From an uncultured Eggerthellaceae bacterium (lineage in GTDB: Bacteria > Actinomycetota > Coriobacteriia > Coriobacteriales > Eggerthellaceae): DNA of 14,399 bases. The translations under genes and the position numbers were made by a program. The notes beneath the pieces are model-generated. The model did not search any database, was not told where the DNA came from, and saw only the letters and a list, made by a program, of their open reading frames with translations. This document shows positions 12,475-14,399 of this stretch, piece after piece. Location of the stretch: the NCBI GenBank assembly GCA_910577495.1, contig CAJTML010000051.1, forward strand, positions 1 through 14,399. Reading direction: 5' to 3'. Each line of letters starts with the position of its first letter. Positions within the stretch are counted from its first letter, which is position 1.

Positions 12475-13202
12475 GCCGCTTGCTCTGCTTGGCGCTGCGC
12501 TAAGTTTGAGGGCAGTTCAGCGTCTTCGTCTTCCGCGTTGTCATCAGCCACGACCTTTTGCGCAACGTCTCCCGTGATGGCATCTACGGTGTAGCACGTT
12601 CCCGAAGGTGTTTCGGTTGCGGTTGTATCGGCGGCATCTTCGCCCGCCGCTTCATCAGTAGTTTCTGCGGCTGCATCGTCAGCGGCGTTGACAATCACTT
12701 CCCAGTGCATAGGGTTGGTTGAGGCGTCCACCGTGCCGTCGCCAGAGAGGAACAGCACGAGGTTGATCTGATAGTTTTCAATCGGGCCTTCGCTGGCGTG
12801 AATTTCGCGCACCTTTTCCAGTGCCTCCTGTGCGCCGACGATCACTTCGCTGGGGTCAGGCACGCTTTCCCAGCTGTTGGCAGGCCACTCAAGGCGCCCG
12901 TAGGTGCTTGCTTGGTAGCCTTCGTCACCATCTTCTACCGTGTACATAAATGAGTTTTCTTGTGAACCGTAAAGATAGGTCCAGCGCGGCGCTTCGCCGT
13001 ACGTTGTCTCATCGGAGCGGATGGCTAACAGCGTCGGGTCATCAACGCGCTCAGCAATGGCCTCTGAGGCTTGCGTATAGGATTCGCCAAATGCATCTAG
13101 GGATGCTGGGTCTTGTGTTTGTGTTTGCGCGCAGCTAAACAGGCAACCACACAAAAGCGCACAGGCAAGCGTGGCGGTAAGTGTTTTTGCAGACTTGAGC
13201 AT
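12471..13202 (-). CDS. predicted lipoprotein, PepSY-like, function unknown
   Basis: The 243-residue protein starts at an ATG with GAGGAGGA about 4 bases upstream. Residues 1-24 are a lipoprotein signal: KSAK, a hydrophobic core, then LFSC with Cys24 as the likely lipid-modified residue (Cys20 is an alternative). The mature part begins with a short helix (QASEAIAERVDD). The segments HWEVIVNAAD and TCYTVDAITGDVAQKV resemble the two PepSY-type strands, here interrupted by about 30 Ala/Glu/Asp/Thr residues (175-200). The tail is acidic. It should sit on the outer face of the membrane. It is divergent from the cytochrome gene across a region holding two copies of the shared palindrome, so the two may be coregulated. 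A structural or chaperone role for the redox protein is only a guess. Confidence 0.8.
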   Translation of the reverse strand: MLKSAKTLTATLACALLCGCLFSCAQTQTQDPASLDAFGESYTQASEAIAERVDDPTLLAIRSDETTYGEAPRWTYLYGSQENSFMYTVEDGDEGYQASTYGRLEWPANSWESVPDPSEVIVGAQEALEKVREIHASEGPIENYQINLVLFLSGDGTVDASTNPMHWEVIVNAADDAAAETTDEAAGEDAADTTATETPSGTCYTVDAITGDVAQKVVADDNAEDEDAELPSNLAQRQAEQAA

Positions 13203-13290
13203 GAAATCCTCCTCTTTGTGTTTCGGGTGTCACATCTTGAGCGACACATTTTGGATAAATCCAGCATAAATTTCGCGTGAGATGGCGTCA

Positions 13291-13307
13291 TCAACACTCA
13301 TTGTTGA
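13291..13307. promoter_or_regulatory. palindrome TCAACA-N5-TGTTGA (copy 2 of 3)
   Basis: TCAACA, CTCAT, TGTTGA. It lies 88 bases before the lipoprotein start and 237 before the cytochrome start. Its centre is 32 bp, about three helical turns, from copy 3, so two dimers could bind on one face of the DNA. Confidence 0.65.
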
Positions 13308-13322
13308 GAGTTGAAAAGCGAA

Positions 13323-13339
13323 TCAACAGCAACTGTTGA
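13323..13339. promoter_or_regulatory. palindrome TCAACA-N5-TGTTGA (copy 3 of 3)
   Basis: TCAACA, GCAAC, TGTTGA; the arms extend to ATCAACA and TGTTGAT (13322-13340). The arms are identical to copies 1 and 2 while the 5-base centres differ, as expected of a dimeric protein's binding site. Confidence 0.65.
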
Positions 13340-13544
13340 TATTTGTCCGACGCATTCAATACGAACTGTGGATGACGGCGGATTTGGTGAAATCTATGCT
13401 CTCGTTATTCCCGAAAACACCTGTTTTATCGCTGAGGAGAGAGGAGAGAATTGCCGCATGAACAGGTGAAAGGCGAATAAAGGAGAGGCTTGGCGTACAC
13501 GTAGAAGCGCTGTGCGCGAAGGAATTAAGAAAGGAGGGCAAGGA

Positions 13545-14399
13545 ATGCGGAAGAGGAATAAAATCGCTTTGGTGGTTGGAGCGTGCGTTTTAGTTTCATC
13601 TCTTATGTTAGTTGCTGCTGGATGTGCCCCAAGCAAGGCAGAAACCACAACGGTTGGCGAAAAACAAGCCACGCTGGCAACAACCGAGGGGGATACCACC
13701 GCCGTAGCGAAGAATGTTTCAAATGATTCTGGCTATTTCCCGGACTCCCTTATTAACACTGAGTTTTTGAATACCGGCAATCGCGGCTGCGATTCTTGCC
13801 ATGATGATATCTACGCGCTGGTTGAGAACCTGAGTCCTGACTATCGTCACATTTGGACCTATCAACCAGGTTACGGTCAAAAAGCTCGCATCGATGACTG
13901 CCTGACTTGTCATCGGTTGCATGCTGCTCGCGTTGGACCGTACCTGGGCGACCTGCTGCATGCATATCACTACAACAATGCAACGTTTGTAAACGAAGAC
14001 AATGGCAACTGCTGGAGCTGCCATGCCATCAATCCGGATTCAGAGCCGATTTTTGGTGGCTCTGCTGATGACGAACACTTCGTGCTTTATGACGAATTCA
14101 AGTATTCGCCGCAGCTTGGTGGCTATCCGGGCGGCAACGACGCTGGCGTTATTCGTTGGCTTGACTCACGCGGTTGGGACGGCGGCCATATCACTGAGAT
14201 CAGCCTTGATAAGGACATGGGCTTAGAGGTAGAACTCACGCAGCCTGTTCTTGAAGAGTCTGACATGTTTATCGTTGACAACTGGAAGGCATATGACGGT
14301 CCGGCTTCAACGACCGAGATCAATATGGATGAGTGGGCGCTCACCATCACCGGTGCAAACGAGACCAAGTCATTTACCTATGAGGACTTGCTGGCTATG
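13545..14399 (+). CDS. exported three-haem cytochrome c lipoprotein joined to a sulfite-oxidase-fold domain (partial, 3' end outside window)
   Basis: The ATG at 13545 has AAGGAGG upstream; 285 codons are visible, open to the window edge. Residues 1-27 are a lipoprotein signal (RKRNK, hydrophobic core, VAAGC, Cys27). After a Thr/Ala-rich linker come three CXXCH c-haem sites at 82-86 (CDSCH), 119-123 (CLTCH) and 156-160 (CWSCH). From about 225 a different fold begins, and INMDEWALTITG followed by SFTYEDLLAM (259-285) is the opening of an oxidoreductase molybdopterin-binding (sulfite oxidase-like, PF00174-type) domain. It is thus probably an extracytoplasmic redox enzyme with its own electron-transfer haems, a class abundant in Eggerthellaceae. 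No twin-arginine signal is seen, which is odd for a molybdenum enzyme. Substrate unknown; the cofactor-binding residues lie beyond the window. Confidence 0.88.
   Translation, partial: MRKRNKIALVVGACVLVSSLMLVAAGCAPSKAETTTVGEKQATLATTEGDTTAVAKNVSNDSGYFPDSLINTEFLNTGNRGCDSCHDDIYALVENLSPDYRHIWTYQPGYGQKARIDDCLTCHRLHAARVGPYLGDLLHAYHYNNATFVNEDNGNCWSCHAINPDSEPIFGGSADDEHFVLYDEFKYSPQLGGYPGGNDAGVIRWLDSRGWDGGHITEISLDKDMGLEVELTQPVLEESDMFIVDNWKAYDGPASTTEINMDEWALTITGANETKSFTYEDLLAM

Larger units (their letters stand above)
13203..13544. other. 342-base divergent control region between lipoprotein and cytochrome genes
   Basis: It contains two palindromes (13291-13307 and 13323-13339), listed separately. No convincing consensus promoter was found on either strand, which would suit activator dependence. 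The right half (about 13430-13540) is purine-rich with several GGAGA/GGAGG strings; the one that counts is AAGGAGG at 13530-13536 before the ATG. A three-codon ORF (MNR, from 13458) follows an earlier purine run and is probably chance. Confidence 0.5.

Overview
The window looks like a mid-GC member of the Coriobacteriia, most likely the Eggerthellaceae. The basis is a multi-spanning membrane protein with a C-terminal LuxR helix-turn-helix (an architecture typical of that family), the tail of a second LuxR regulator, an exported three-haem cytochrome joined to a sulfite-oxidase-like domain, and low-complexity Pro/Gln/Ala and Ser/Asp proteins. Genus is not proven; the moderate GC would suit Cryptobacterium better than the GC-rich Eggerthella or Slackia.

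Layout. 1-150: end of a LuxR regulator, apparently shortened by an in-frame TAG. 234-1547: a two-TM surface protein with repeats. 1544-4256: a methionine pair, metA (minus) divergent from metY (plus). MetA carries the residue associated with acetyl-CoA use and MetY uses O-acetylhomoserine, so together they should turn homoserine plus acetyl-CoA and sulfide into homocysteine. A hairpin terminator follows metY.

4341-9590 is an accessory block, partly AT-richer than its surroundings, between metY and the ribosomal operon. It holds a two-gene membrane operon (small two-TM protein, then a zinc-ribbon/TM/coiled-coil protein), an AAA ATPase with a PD-(D/E)XK-like C-terminus whose promoter lies inside nested palindromes, and a type II restriction-modification system: an Eco47II-family endonuclease (minus) divergent from a cytosine-5 methyltransferase (plus) fused to a MerR-like DNA-binding domain. 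Two tandem palindromes with no obvious gene follow the methyltransferase.

9591-10834: rplM-rpsI (L13-S9) with a promoter, a leader closed by a long-range inverted repeat, and a terminator. 10855-14399: a respiratory/regulatory locus. The LuxR membrane regulator, a PepSY-like lipoprotein on the other strand, and a cytochrome/molybdopterin-fold lipoprotein (cut by the window end) share a 17-bp palindrome, TCAACA-N5-TGTTGA. One copy lies before the regulator and two, 32 bp apart, lie between the lipoprotein and cytochrome genes.

Three of the four convergent gene pairs end with interlocking stop codons, each overlapping by 4 bp, so no intrinsic terminator can lie between the coding ends. No tRNA, rRNA, CRISPR array, insertion sequence or SAM riboswitch was recognised.
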